Below, piece after piece: positions 7,402 through 20,301 of a stretch of DNA of 64,000 nt (positions within the stretch are counted from its first letter, which is position 1; every line of letters begins with the position of its first letter). The translations under genes and the position numbers were made by a program. This stretch comes from Paenibacillus_AA sp045062745 (GTDB lineage: Bacteria > Bacillota > Bacilli > Paenibacillales > NBRC-103111). The stretch lies in assembly GCF_045062745.1 (NCBI RefSeq), contig NZ_JBJGED010000021.1, forward strand, positions 82,115 to 146,114, in the 5' to 3' direction. A model generated the notes under the pieces. It was not told where the DNA came from. It was given only the letters and a program-made list of their open reading frames with translations, and searched no databases.

Positions 7402-7602
7402 TTGGGTCTTGTAGACATCGGCGGCATCGAACCGAAGTTTTTTGCCACATCCGCCATCTTTATTTTGCTCATCCTTTCCTTACTCAGCATGGGGATCCTG
7501 CGCACGTTCCAGCAGCGCGTCCGGCCGGCCGTCGTGTTCTTCGTGCTGAGCGCCGCCAGTCTTGTATTGTTCATCTGGATAATCAACGCTTGGCTCTTAT
7601 GA
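7402..7602 (+). CDS. Small two-helix membrane protein, function unknown
   Basis: 66 residues from a TTG at 7402; AGAAGGGG lies about eight bases upstream. Two hydrophobic stretches, SAIFILLILSLLSMGI (about 17-32) and PAVVFFVLSAASLVLFIWII (about 42-61), are joined by a short basic loop LRTFQQRVR, so both ends probably face the same side. I do not recognise the family. It runs toward gltD and ends 23 bases from that gene's stop with no obvious terminator. The proper ribosome site and clean hydropathy favour a real gene over chance. Confidence 0.6.
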   Translation: MGLVDIGGIEPKFFATSAIFILLILSLLSMGILRTFQQRVRPAVVFFVLSAASLVLFIWIINAWLL

Positions 7603-7625
7603 CCGGAACGTTACGCAAACCTGAA

Positions 7626-9110
7626 CTACGGTAAATTGGACGCTCCCATTAAGTAACGGTCGCATTCCCGGGCCGCTTCCCGGCCCTCGTGGATCGCCCA
7701 GACGACCAAGCTCTGCCCCCGCCGCATATCGCCCGCTGCGAATACGCCATCCACGTTGGTGGCGTATTTGCCGTATTCGGCCTTGGCGTTCGACCGTTCG
7801 TCCTGCTCGACGCCGAGCTGCTCCAGCACCGTCTTCTCCGGGCCGAGGAAGCCCATCGCCAATAGCACGAGCTGAGCCGGGTACACCTTCTCGCTCCCCG
7901 GAACCTCTACGGGAGCAAATCTCCCTTGGCCGTCCTTCTGCCACTCGATGCGCACTGTATGCAGCTCTTTCAAGTTGCCCTCTTCATCCCCCACGAACCG
8001 CTTTGTCGAAATGAGGTACTCCCGGGGATCATCTCCGTAAGCGGCCGCCGCCTCTTCTTGGCCGTAATCGAGCTTGTAAACCTTGGGCCATTCCGGCCAC
8101 GGATTGTTCGCCGCGCGCTTCTCGGGCGGCTTCCCCATAATCTCGAACTGAGTTACGCTCGCGCAGCCATGGCGCATCGAGGTGCCTACGCAGTCCGTCC
8201 CCGTGTCGCCGCCCCCGATGACGATGACGTCCTTCCCGGCCGCCGAGATGAAGTCGCCGTCCTCATGATTCGAGTCGAGCAGGCTCTTCGTATTCCGGCG
8301 CAGGAATTCCATCGCCGGATAGATGCCCTTCAGCTCGCGTCCCTCGATCGGAAGATCCCGCGCCTTCGTCGCCCCGCCGCACAGCACGACCGCATCGAAC
8401 TCCGTCTTGAGCCGCGCCGCTTCATAATTCACTCCCACTTCCACGCCAGTTAGAAACGTTACACCTTCGGCGGCCAACAGATCAACCCGCCGCTGGACGG
8501 TCGCTTTGTCGAGCTTCATGTTCGGAATCCCGTACATGAGCAAGCCGCCGATGCGATCGGCCCTTTCGAAGACGGTCACCGTATGCCCGGCTTTGTTGAG
8601 CTGCGCCGCGCAGGCAAGCCCCGACGGGCCGGACCCGACGACGGCCACCTTCTTGCCCGTCCGCACCGCAGGCTGCTCCGGCACGATCCAGCCTTCGTCG
8701 AAGCCTCGGTCGACGATCACCTTCTCGATCTGCTTGATCGTCACGGCCGAGCCGTTCAGCCCCACGGTGCAAGAGCCTTCGCACGGCGCCGGACATACCC
8801 GGCCGGTGAACTCGGGGAAGTTGTTCGTCTTGTGCAGCCGGTCGAGCGCTTCCCGCCATAAGCCGCGGTAGACGAGGTCGTTCCACTCGGGGATGAGATT
8901 GTTCACCGGACAGCCCGACGCCATGCCGGCGATTAGCTTGCCCGTATGGCAGAAAGGGATGCCGCAGTCCATACAGCGAGCGCCTTGCGTCTGCAATGTC
9001 TCGATCGGGAGCTTGACCGAGAATTCCTTCCAGTCTTTCACCCGCTGGAGGGGCGGACGCTCCGCCGCCGTCTCCCGTTCGTATTCGATGAATCCTGTCG
9101 GTTTGCCCAT
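7626..9110 (-). CDS. gltD: Glutamate synthase (NADPH) small/beta subunit
   Basis: 494 residues, the family length. The subunit passes electrons from NADPH through FAD and iron-sulfur clusters to the large subunit, which makes glutamate from glutamine and 2-oxoglutarate. Visible features are the N-terminal cysteine sets CMDCGIPFCHTG and CPAPCEGSC (4Fe-4S ligation), FAD site VVGSGPSGLACA (about 155-166), NADPH site VIGGGDTGTDC, and the closing GVFAAGDMRRGQSLVVWAI. It follows gltB by 16 bases and is surely co-transcribed. Cytoplasmic. The ATG at 9110 is preceded by a GAGGAGGGACTGG ribosome site. Confidence 0.96.
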   Translation of the reverse strand: MGKPTGFIEYERETAAERPPLQRVKDWKEFSVKLPIETLQTQGARCMDCGIPFCHTGKLIAGMASGCPVNNLIPEWNDLVYRGLWREALDRLHKTNNFPEFTGRVCPAPCEGSCTVGLNGSAVTIKQIEKVIVDRGFDEGWIVPEQPAVRTGKKVAVVGSGPSGLACAAQLNKAGHTVTVFERADRIGGLLMYGIPNMKLDKATVQRRVDLLAAEGVTFLTGVEVGVNYEAARLKTEFDAVVLCGGATKARDLPIEGRELKGIYPAMEFLRRNTKSLLDSNHEDGDFISAAGKDVIVIGGGDTGTDCVGTSMRHGCASVTQFEIMGKPPEKRAANNPWPEWPKVYKLDYGQEEAAAAYGDDPREYLISTKRFVGDEEGNLKELHTVRIEWQKDGQGRFAPVEVPGSEKVYPAQLVLLAMGFLGPEKTVLEQLGVEQDERSNAKAEYGKYATNVDGVFAAGDMRRGQSLVVWAIHEGREAARECDRYLMGASNLP

Positions 9111-9126
9111 CGGACCAGTCCCTCCT

Positions 9127-13770
<4,644 letters not shown>

Positions 13771-13799
13771 ACGTCGCACCTTTCCGAATATGAAATTTT

Positions 13800-13927
13800 C
13801 TGGAACCCCACAAAGTGAAGCGCATTCCGAAGCGTGCTCCTCGTACTCTGCGGGGACTCCATCTAAATCCCCAAAAAGAGAAGCGATCCTCTGAAGCATC
13901 ATTCTATTGCTTTGTGGGGACCCCAGA
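13800..13927 (-). promoter_or_regulatory. Structured 5' leader of gltB, possible cis-regulatory RNA of unknown class
   Basis: On the minus strand CTGGGGTCCCCACAAAG (13927-13911) pairs with CTTTGTGGGGTTCCAG (13815-13800). That gives sixteen pairs including two G-U, with one bulged T, enclosing about 95 bases. An inner GGGGA/TCCCC hairpin (13873-13852) lies inside. The 3' arm ends about 20 bases before the gltB ribosome site, so folding could affect translation or read-through. It matches no riboswitch I can recall (no T-box TGGNACCGCG motif, no glutamine-aptamer core). The region also stays open in the gltB frame, which is why an over-long gltB could be mis-called. Confidence 0.5.
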
Positions 13928-14319
13928 TGTGTCTTTTTTGTGTCTTAAAATATGTTTCTTTCACCGTAGCATACTTTAGAATTGTTTTGAATACGTAGTA
14001 TTTATTATCTTTTCTTATTAATGAAGTAGAAAATACTTATATATAACCACTCGCTCGAGGGCTAGCTTGACTACGAGCCTTATTTTGGATCCAATTCATG
14101 TGTAGTTCGATTTTGCGTAATTAGAGCGGGTGTTGAGGACAGTCCACGCTACGCAGTTCGATTTTGCCTGACTAAATGGCGGTATTCCAGGGTCCGTGTT
14201 CTAAATGTGCGCTCCAATTCGACGAAATGAAACTAGAGCTCTTCCAAATGACTTTTTGGCGCCATAAATACTACGACTCCAAGGTCGAATTTCACGAAGC
14301 TTTCCCCGGGCTTCCTATG
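13928..14319. other. Long intergenic region upstream of gltB
   Basis: About 390 bases without a convincing gene. The left 150 bases are AT-rich, should hold the gltB promoter, and contain a short AATAC-GTA-GTATT inverted repeat at about 13992-14004. A 13-base direct repeat lies in the middle. The right part has codon-like but unsupported open frames and several short TTCGA/TTCGAC words typical of degenerate intergenic repeats. No clear -35/-10 pair could be fixed. Confidence 0.45.
14104..14167. repeat. Pair of 13-base direct repeats
   Basis: AGTTCGATTTTGC occurs at 14104-14116 and again at 14155-14167, 51 bases apart, in otherwise unassigned DNA. Confidence 0.6.
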
Positions 14320-14352
14320 AAAAAGCGTCCAGAAGCCAAGCCCCCGGACGCA
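14320..14352 (-). terminator. Intrinsic terminator after the SDR at 14372
   Basis: Minus strand: GCGTCCGG pairs with CTGGACGC across a short loop and is followed by TTTTT. Confidence 0.8.
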
Positions 14353-14371
14353 ATTGACGACTACTGCCACC

Positions 14372-15184
14372 TTACCGCAACAGCGACTCGGCGCCGTCGA
14401 TATAGATTTCCGTACCCGTAATATGGCTCGATGCGCTGGAAGCGAGGAACAGCACGAGATCCGCCACCTGCTCCGGCTGACCCGGCCCGTGCTCGAGCGG
14501 CTGACCGCCCTGCGGATACTTGATCGGGATCTCCACCTCTTTCAGCTCCGGCGTCTTGTGCGTGTTTTCGCCGATGTTCGTCTTGATCGCCCCGGGACAG
14601 ATGGCGTTCACGCGGATATGGTACCGGGCCAATTCGAGCGCCGCCATTTTGGCGAACGCCACCTGGCCGGCCTTAGAGGTGGCGTATGCGGACATCCCGA
14701 TCCCGGAGAACGTCCGATTACCATTGATGGAGCTGGTGATGATCACGCTGCCCCCTTGCTTCTTCAAATGCGGCACCGCGTATTTGACCGTCAGGAACGT
14801 CCCTTTCAAGTTGGTGTTCAGCGTCTCGTCCCAATCCGCAGCCTCCATCTCCTCGATCGGGGTGACCGTGCCGTTAATGCCCGCGTTGGCGAATACGATA
14901 TCGAGCCGCCCCCACATTCCGATCGCCTGCTCCACCGCCGCCTGTACCCGTGCCGGATCCGAAACGTTCGTGTCCGCTACTATCGCCTCGCCGCCGGCTT
15001 TGACGATTTCGTCGCGCACCTGCTCGGTCCGCGCATCCTTCAGATCGACGAGACATACTTTCGCACCGGCCCCCGCTAAACGCAGCGCGGCGGCGCGCCC
15101 AATGCCGGAGCCGGCCCCGGTCACAAGCGCAACTTGATCCTGAACTCGCAGCGCGGGTTGTGCGGTACCGTTTGTTTGATTCAT
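14372..15184 (-). CDS. SDR-family NAD(P)-dependent oxidoreductase
   Basis: 270 residues, classical SDR with a short N-terminal extension. TGAGSGIG at 22-29 binds the cofactor, an Asp after the second strand (LVDLKD) suggests NAD preference, then FANAGING in place of NNAG, catalytic Ser in IITSSING, YATSK for Tyr/Lys, and ITGTEIYIDGAESL at the end. The segment TNIGENTHKTPELKEVEIPIKY is a longer substrate loop than usual. Substrate unknown; related proteins are annotated as glucose or 3-oxoacyl dehydrogenases. It stands alone between its terminator and the divergent EAL gene. ATG 15184 has a GAGGAGGAAA ribosome site. Confidence 0.85.
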   Translation of the reverse strand: MNQTNGTAQPALRVQDQVALVTGAGSGIGRAAALRLAGAGAKVCLVDLKDARTEQVRDEIVKAGGEAIVADTNVSDPARVQAAVEQAIGMWGRLDIVFANAGINGTVTPIEEMEAADWDETLNTNLKGTFLTVKYAVPHLKKQGGSVIITSSINGNRTFSGIGMSAYATSKAGQVAFAKMAALELARYHIRVNAICPGAIKTNIGENTHKTPELKEVEIPIKYPQGGQPLEHGPGQPEQVADLVLFLASSASSHITGTEIYIDGAESLLR

Positions 15185-15384
15185 AATCGTTTTTCCTCCT
15201 CATCTGCTAGTGGGTTGGTCTGTTTGGCTTCTTAAATCGCCTTACTCCACTTCTTTACCCAAACGGCCTATAGTGTGCATCAACTTTCTGGAAACTATTA
15301 CTTCCTCTTGTGATTTGACGTTTCCTAACCAGATCGGGATAAGTCATTCATGTCAATATTCCTAACACAAAGTTCACTTTTAAC

Positions 15385-15413
15385 TTGATCTTTTTGGGTA
15401 TGTTTGCTATTTT
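15385..15413 (+). promoter_or_regulatory. Candidate sigma-A promoter of the EAL gene
   Basis: TTGATC (15385-15390), 17-base spacer, TATTTT (15408-15413), 33 bases before the ATG. Confidence 0.5.
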
Positions 15414-15446
15414 CAAGTAGAAAATGACATCCTTGCAGGAGGTCTT

Positions 15447-16679
15447 ATGTCTTTCGTTCACAACAACGAGAACCAGCCTAACATTCTTCGTGCCACAACG
15501 AGACCCGGAATGAAGCGGGAAATTATGCCTTACTTCCAACCGATCGTCTCCCTGCAGACATTGCAGATATACGGCTACGAGGCATTAGGCCGAATGGTAC
15601 AAGGGAACGAGCAGAAAAGCCTGGGGCCGTTCTTCGAAGACGGCACGGTCAGCCTGGAAGACCATCTGCGAATCGACCGCATCCTGAGGGAAAAGGCGAT
15701 ACGCACGTTCGCCGCTTCCGACCAGTCGGGTTGTTTGTTCATTAATATTAAGCCCTCCTGGATCTACAGCCAGTACAACGGCAAGGGCTCCCTGTATACA
15801 TTGGAATTGCTGAAGCAGCACAAGCTGTCACCGGTCCGGCTCGTCATCGAGATTACGGAGGAAGAGTTCTCGGGCGACTTGGAACGGCTCGCGGATATCG
15901 TCAAGCTGTACCGGGACGCCGGCTGCATCATTGCGGTTGACGATGTGGGCAGCGGGTTCAGCAATTTGGACCGGATCGCGCTCATTCAGCCCAGGATTAT
16001 GAAGATGGATTTGAATATGCTCAAGAAAGCTTCGGTCCACGACGGCTATAAAGCTTTGCTGCGCTCGTTCTCGGCGATCGCCACACAAATCGGCGCCTCG
16101 CTGCTGGTGGAAGGCATCGAGACGAAGGCGGATCTGCAGCTTGCGCTTGAGATCGGCGCCCGGTATGCGCAAGGCTATTTGTTCAGCGTCGCCGAAGCGG
16201 AGCTGCAACCCTCGAACCGCTACGTCGAGCTGTTGTTCCAAGAGATTCGGAGGTATCACGACCGGAATTATCAAAAATTCGAGCTGCTCGCACGAGAAGA
16301 ACAGGCATGGAATGCGAAGATGGAGCTCATCATCGGAGAGTCGATCGGCTGGGTGGATGCGGACGAGCGGATCGAACAGCTGCTCCCGCTGCTCGCTTCA
16401 TCATTCTGTATTCGCATTTATGCTTGCCGGGATGACGGATTCCAGGTGTCGTCAAACCATTTTTTGAACGAAGAAGGCTCCTGGAGCAAGGATGCGAGCT
16501 TTCGGGGGACGAATTGGAGCTGGAGGCCTTACTTTATTCCGAATATATTGAACATGAAGCGGTACAAACGGGGGACGATGTCCACCGGCTATGTCGACCT
16601 GGACAGCAATCGGATGATTCATACGTTCTCGTATCCGTCTCGCGACGGCATGTATTTATTTCTGGACTTGGCGTTTTGA
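15447..16679 (+). CDS. EAL-domain cyclic-di-GMP protein, YkuI-like
   Basis: 410 residues: an EAL domain (about 25-255) followed by a C-terminal domain of about 150 residues, as in Bacillus YkuI, where the second domain is PAS-like. The phosphodiesterase residues all appear present: EALGR (45-49), FINIKPS (Asn), VIEITEEEF (Glu), AVDDVGSGFSNLDR (double Asp), MKMDLNML (Lys), LLVEGIETK (Glu) and YAQGYLFS (Gln). So catalytic breakdown of c-di-GMP is possible, although YkuI itself is mainly known as a binder. No membrane segment. AGGAGG at 15438-15443 fixes the start. Convergent with a chemoreceptor gene, suggesting a motility or surface-behaviour role (inference). Confidence 0.88.
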   Translation: MSFVHNNENQPNILRATTRPGMKREIMPYFQPIVSLQTLQIYGYEALGRMVQGNEQKSLGPFFEDGTVSLEDHLRIDRILREKAIRTFAASDQSGCLFINIKPSWIYSQYNGKGSLYTLELLKQHKLSPVRLVIEITEEEFSGDLERLADIVKLYRDAGCIIAVDDVGSGFSNLDRIALIQPRIMKMDLNMLKKASVHDGYKALLRSFSAIATQIGASLLVEGIETKADLQLALEIGARYAQGYLFSVAEAELQPSNRYVELLFQEIRRYHDRNYQKFELLAREEQAWNAKMELIIGESIGWVDADERIEQLLPLLASSFCIRIYACRDDGFQVSSNHFLNEEGSWSKDASFRGTNWSWRPYFIPNILNMKRYKRGTMSTGYVDLDSNRMIHTFSYPSRDGMYLFLDLAF

Positions 16680-16701
16680 AACGTTTCTTTCTCAAACACA
16701 T

Positions 16702-16743
16702 GAACCTCCTTCTTCGCCAGTTGGCAGAGAGGAGGTTCTTTTT
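16702..16743 (+). terminator. Intrinsic terminator of the EAL gene
   Basis: GAACCTCC (16702-16709) pairs with GGAGGTTC (16731-16738), followed by TTTTT. Confidence 0.82.
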
Positions 16744-16758
16744 AATATCTTGATGGGA

Positions 16759-18381
16759 TCATCCAGCGGCTGCCGTTTTCGTTTCGGCTGTTTTGCGCGA
16801 ATCGCCGGACTGTATGGCTCCCGCTTGGGCCAAATCGAGGTCGACGCCGACGACGCCGATTACTTCCCGCCGTTCGTTGTAGATCGCCCTCGACAGCGTC
16901 ACGCACGGTTTCTTCGTAATCGCGGATATGTAGACGGAGGAGACGAACGTCTCGCCTTGCATGGCCCGCTTCCACCATTCCCGCCCTTTGGCGTTCAGGA
17001 GCCCGGCCTCGGGCTTCGAGAAGAGGAACGACCCGTCGCTGCGGTTCGACCAGACGGCCTCGATCATGCGATTGTCCGCCATGAGGCGGCTGAGCGAGCG
17101 GGCATGCGCCTCCGGCGTCAAGCCGATCAGCTCCTGGGAAGCGACCGCTTCGCCGAGCTTCCGGAGGAAGGCGTCTCTCACATGTGACGGGATTTCCAGC
17201 TCCTTCTCCTTCGTCCGGATGCTGCCGATCGCCCCGACCATCTCGTCGGACGCGCGGGACAAGCCCGCGCTGACCGTTTGCAGTTTCGCCGTCTCCCTGC
17301 GCTGATACTCGGTTTGCTCCAGCGTGCGGTCCACGCTCCCCAGCGCAGCATTGACGAGCTCCACCATTTCGCTCAGCTTGACCGTCGTGTCTTTCATCTG
17401 CTCCGCCTGCTGTTCGCTTGCAGATTCGGTACGACCCACCAAATGGTGGACTTGTACGATTTTGCTCAGGATGAGGGCAATGCCTTCCTTCATCCGCTTC
17501 ATTTCCTGAATGCCGCGATACACCGCTTCTTTCTCCGAATAAACGGATTCCACGACCTCGTGTACGCTCTTCTCAACGGCTGCCAGCGTATCGGAAGATC
17601 GGGCGACCGCCTGGTTGCTCTGATCGGCGAGCCGTCGAATCTCGGTCGCGACTACATTGAAGCCGCGTCCCAGCTCCCCGGCCCGCGCTGCCTCGATCGA
17701 AGCGTTCAGCGCCAAGAGCGACGTCTGCTCGACCACCTCGCGGATGAAGCCGTTGATCTCCTCGATTTTCCCGGTATGCTCGGACAGCATCGCGATGTTG
17801 CGTCCCAATATATCGTGGTTGCTGTGCAGATCCTCCATGACCTTGTCCGTCGCCTCGAGCGAGCGGGAGATCTCTGCCACCTTCTCCTGCGTATCCTCGC
17901 TCTCCCGGCCCAGCCGGCCGGATACTTCACGAATCTGCTCGGCGGCTGAGGCCACCTGCTGCAGCGAGGCGAACGTCATCTCCAGCGTGACAAGCGTCTC
18001 CTTGCTGCTCGCCCGAAGCCGCTTCTCCTCCACGATGGATCGGTCGGCGATTTCGTTCAGGCATTCAATCGACTGGTTCACTTCCTCGACGGCCGCGGAC
18101 AGCCGATCGGACAACACTTGGGATTCATTCATGAAGCCGGTGAACCGCTCGGTGGACAGCGGCGCATCGTGCCCCGCGGACGATCCGTCCTTGCGGCCCT
18201 TGGAACCGAGCCAACCGACTTCACCTGCAATCGAAACCGCTGCGTTCACGACAGCCACCAAGCTGATCAAGTACCATAAAGCGGCATCCCGGCTAACGAG
18301 CCATCCAATCAGAGCAAGCCCCAGTCCGTTCCAACCTAACATATAGACGGTCATCCCGCGGCCCCAAGCCCGGTTTTTCAT
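16759..18381 (-). CDS. Methyl-accepting chemotaxis-type protein with C-terminal sensor domain
   Basis: 540 residues with unusual order. Two hydrophobic helices at the N-terminus (about 11-29 and 33-52) are separated by only a few residues, so there is no extracellular sensor. A coiled-coil signalling region follows, with the conserved tip EVVEQTSLLALNASIEAARAG and GRGFNVVATEIRRLADQS (about 215-256). From about residue 395 comes a globular domain with the pattern of a single Cache/PDC sensor: SLSRLMADNRMIEAVWSNRS, WWKRAMQGETFVSSVYIS, KPCVTLSRAIY and VIGVVGVDLDLAQ. As no helix follows the tip, this sensor should be cytoplasmic. It probably reports an internal ligand to CheA. Confidence 0.88.
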   Translation of the reverse strand: MKNRAWGRGMTVYMLGWNGLGLALIGWLVSRDAALWYLISLVAVVNAAVSIAGEVGWLGSKGRKDGSSAGHDAPLSTERFTGFMNESQVLSDRLSAAVEEVNQSIECLNEIADRSIVEEKRLRASSKETLVTLEMTFASLQQVASAAEQIREVSGRLGRESEDTQEKVAEISRSLEATDKVMEDLHSNHDILGRNIAMLSEHTGKIEEINGFIREVVEQTSLLALNASIEAARAGELGRGFNVVATEIRRLADQSNQAVARSSDTLAAVEKSVHEVVESVYSEKEAVYRGIQEMKRMKEGIALILSKIVQVHHLVGRTESASEQQAEQMKDTTVKLSEMVELVNAALGSVDRTLEQTEYQRRETAKLQTVSAGLSRASDEMVGAIGSIRTKEKELEIPSHVRDAFLRKLGEAVASQELIGLTPEAHARSLSRLMADNRMIEAVWSNRSDGSFLFSKPEAGLLNAKGREWWKRAMQGETFVSSVYISAITKKPCVTLSRAIYNERREVIGVVGVDLDLAQAGAIQSGDSRKTAETKTAAAG

Positions 18382-18424
18382 CCCGATCCCCTTCTCTCTT
18401 CAATATCATGTGAACTTTAATAAC

Positions 18425-18430
18425 ATTATA
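18425..18430 (-). promoter_or_regulatory. Candidate -10 box for the chemoreceptor gene
   Basis: TATAAT on the minus strand 44 bases before the ATG; the matching -35 is weak (TTTCAA at 17 bases). The sigma-D pattern expected for motility genes is not seen. Confidence 0.35.
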
Positions 18431-18479
18431 AGAGAGAGTACTTGCGATTGAAAGGGGATTTCTAACATTTCAATGTAAA

Positions 18480-19676
18480 TTAATTCGATGCCGCCTCCGT
18501 GCGCCGGTACGCGATCGCCGCCAACATGGCGGCCCCGATCGGCAGACAAGCCTCGTTCAGATTGAACTTCGGGTGGTGAAGCCCGTAGGCCTGCTCCGCA
18601 TCCGTCTCCGGACCGGAGCCGAGCCAGAAGAACGACCCGGGAACGCGCTCCAAATAAGCCGCAAAATCTTCTCCAACCAACGTCGCGTCTCCTAGTACGC
18701 GATTGTCCTCGCCTACGAGCTCCTCGGCTAGCCGGGCAAGCTCGTCGGTGCAAGCCGCCTCGTTCACTAGCACCGGCGTGCGCTCCATGTAGCGGAGCGT
18801 ACCTACGCAGCGATGAGCCGCGGCGATCTCCGTCACGATGCGTTGCAGCACCTCCGGCAACCGCTTCCGGACGGCGGGTGAGAACGATCGCACAGTGCCC
18901 TTCAGCTCCGCCCGGCCGGGAATAATGTTGCCGATATTCCCGGCGATGAAGCTGCCGATCGTGACGATGGCCGGCTCGAACGGGGAAATCTCCCGGCTGA
19001 CAATCGTCTGCAGCGCGCCGACGACCGCCGAACCGGCAACGATCGGATCGACACTCTGGTCCGGCATCGCTCCGTGCCCGCCCTTGCCGACAATCTCAAT
19101 CTCGATCAGATCGGACGAACCCATCATCGCCCCGGGGCGAATGCCGATCTTGCCTGCAGACAAGGTCGGCAAATTGTGCAACCCGTATATCTCGTCCACA
19201 CCCTCCAATGCACCGTGATCGATCAAATCTCGCGCCCCCAATCCGACCTCTTCGGCCGCCTGGAACAGCAGACGCACCGTGCCGGCCAACTCCTCCCGAG
19301 CTTCCGCTAGCAGCCGAGCCGCGACGAGCAGCATCGCCGTATGCGCATCATGGCCGCACGCGTGCATGACGCCCTCGCGCCGGGAGGCGAACGGCAGCCC
19401 GGTCTCCTCCACAATCGGCAGGGCGTCCATGTCTGCGCGCAGCGCGATTGTCCGTCCCGGCCCTGCCCCCTTCAGCTCCGCCACGATACCGTGGCCCCCT
19501 CCTACCCCTGTCTGAACGGTGTAGCCGAGCAGGCGCAGCTTGTCCTCTACCTTTGCCGCCGTCTCCGCCTCATGAAAGCTCAATTCGGGAGCCGCGTGAA
19601 GCTCGCGGCGGATCGAAACCAGCTCTCCCTCCAATTCAACCGCTCTTGCGCGGAACTCATTGATTGTCCATCTCAT
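18480..19676 (-). CDS. M20-family amidohydrolase (hippurate/IAA-amino-acid hydrolase type)
   Basis: 398 residues from ATG 19676, preceded by GAGGAGAAAT; a longer frame to 19712 has no ribosome site. Two-metal amidohydrolase signatures: RRELHAAPELSFHE at the N-terminus, ALRADMDALPI, the metal-binding MHACGHDAHTAML, QAAEEVGLGARDL (catalytic Glu pair), YGLHNLP, the lid-domain GKGGHGAMPDQSVDPI, and the final metal His in YGLHHPKFNLNE. It hydrolyses N-acyl amino acids or related amides; the actual substrate is unknown. No signal peptide. It lies alone between the chemoreceptor and the marR-type gene, with no sign of an operon. Confidence 0.9.
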   Translation of the reverse strand: MRWTINEFRARAVELEGELVSIRRELHAAPELSFHEAETAAKVEDKLRLLGYTVQTGVGGGHGIVAELKGAGPGRTIALRADMDALPIVEETGLPFASRREGVMHACGHDAHTAMLLVAARLLAEAREELAGTVRLLFQAAEEVGLGARDLIDHGALEGVDEIYGLHNLPTLSAGKIGIRPGAMMGSSDLIEIEIVGKGGHGAMPDQSVDPIVAGSAVVGALQTIVSREISPFEPAIVTIGSFIAGNIGNIIPGRAELKGTVRSFSPAVRKRLPEVLQRIVTEIAAAHRCVGTLRYMERTPVLVNEAACTDELARLAEELVGEDNRVLGDATLVGEDFAAYLERVPGSFFWLGSGPETDAEQAYGLHHPKFNLNEACLPIGAAMLAAIAYRRTEAASN

Positions 19677-19730
19677 ATTAGTATTTCTCCTCACCCGTCT
19701 ATTCGTTGACAAGCCGAACCCGTAGTCGAA

Positions 19731-20186
19731 TCATTCAATCATTTTTGCGGTAAAATCCCTCAATAAGGAATTGCATCGTCGAATAAAATCGAGAATGTTT
19801 TGTAGTTCCCTATCCTCATAACTCGATAACATTTGGTTTAATTCTTTACCAAATGAAAGAAAGAGGGGGAGAATATCTTTTTCTGCCTTTTCTTGATCTA
19901 GATGAACGATGACGCGTCTTTTGTCTTGCGGATCTTTCACCCGATAGACGTATCCCACTTTCTCTAGTCTATCTAACACGCCTGTGACAGCACCTGTTGT
20001 TAATCCGGTTAGTTCGGAGAGGCGACCGGCAGTAATGGGTTGGTTTTGCAATATTACATCTAAACATTTGTGATCCGTTAGATTTAATCCTAACTTGGTA
20101 CCAATCGCTTGGTGAAACATGATCGTTGCGGTACTGTTATTTCGTAATTCTTCCGACAGATTGTTTATGATTGGATTCGTTGACAT
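19731..20186 (-). CDS. MarR-family transcriptional regulator
   Basis: 151 residues, the family size. The winged helix is visible as ITAGRLSELTGLTTGAVTGVLDRLEKVGYVYRVKDPQDKR split over residues about 51-90: recognition helix TTGAVTGVLDRLEK, then the D-x-R wing PQDKRRVIVHL. The flanking helices form the dimer interface. It diverges from the FAD monooxygenase, with a perfect palindrome in between that also lies in its own promoter region. It is therefore expected to repress both until a phenolic or drug-like ligand binds (known for the family). The codon choice is more AT-rich than in surrounding genes, as in its partner. Confidence 0.9.
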   Translation of the reverse strand: MSTNPIINNLSEELRNNSTATIMFHQAIGTKLGLNLTDHKCLDVILQNQPITAGRLSELTGLTTGAVTGVLDRLEKVGYVYRVKDPQDKRRVIVHLDQEKAEKDILPLFLSFGKELNQMLSSYEDRELQNILDFIRRCNSLLRDFTAKMIE

Positions 20187-20212
20187 TTCGATGGCCTCCG
20201 TTTACTATTATC

Positions 20213-20228
20213 TTATCTCGTGAGATAA
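20213..20228. promoter_or_regulatory. MarR-type operator
   Basis: TTATCTC-GT-GAGATAA, perfect seven-base arms, in the 115-base gap between the divergent regulator and monooxygenase. It lies 27 bases from the regulator ATG and 74 bases from the monooxygenase ATG. Confidence 0.75.
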
Positions 20229-20301
20229 AATAAATATGATCCAGCAATATTATATCCAAAATTCATTGATAATCAAACAACTAAAAAGGAGATGAATAAT
20301 A

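Noticed and set aside
13771..13902. Longer gltB starting at 13902
   Set aside because: No ribosome site there, and the Cys nucleophile would sit behind an unusually long propeptide; ATG 13770 has a good site and normal distance to Cys.
13800..13927. T-box or glutamine riboswitch identity for the gltB leader
   Set aside because: No TGGNACCGCG antitermination motif and no recognisable glutamine aptamer core; kept only as an unclassified structure.
14176..14421. 81-codon open frame upstream of the SDR terminator
   Set aside because: No ribosome site, it crosses a terminator and the 3' end of the SDR gene, and its composition is not protein-like.
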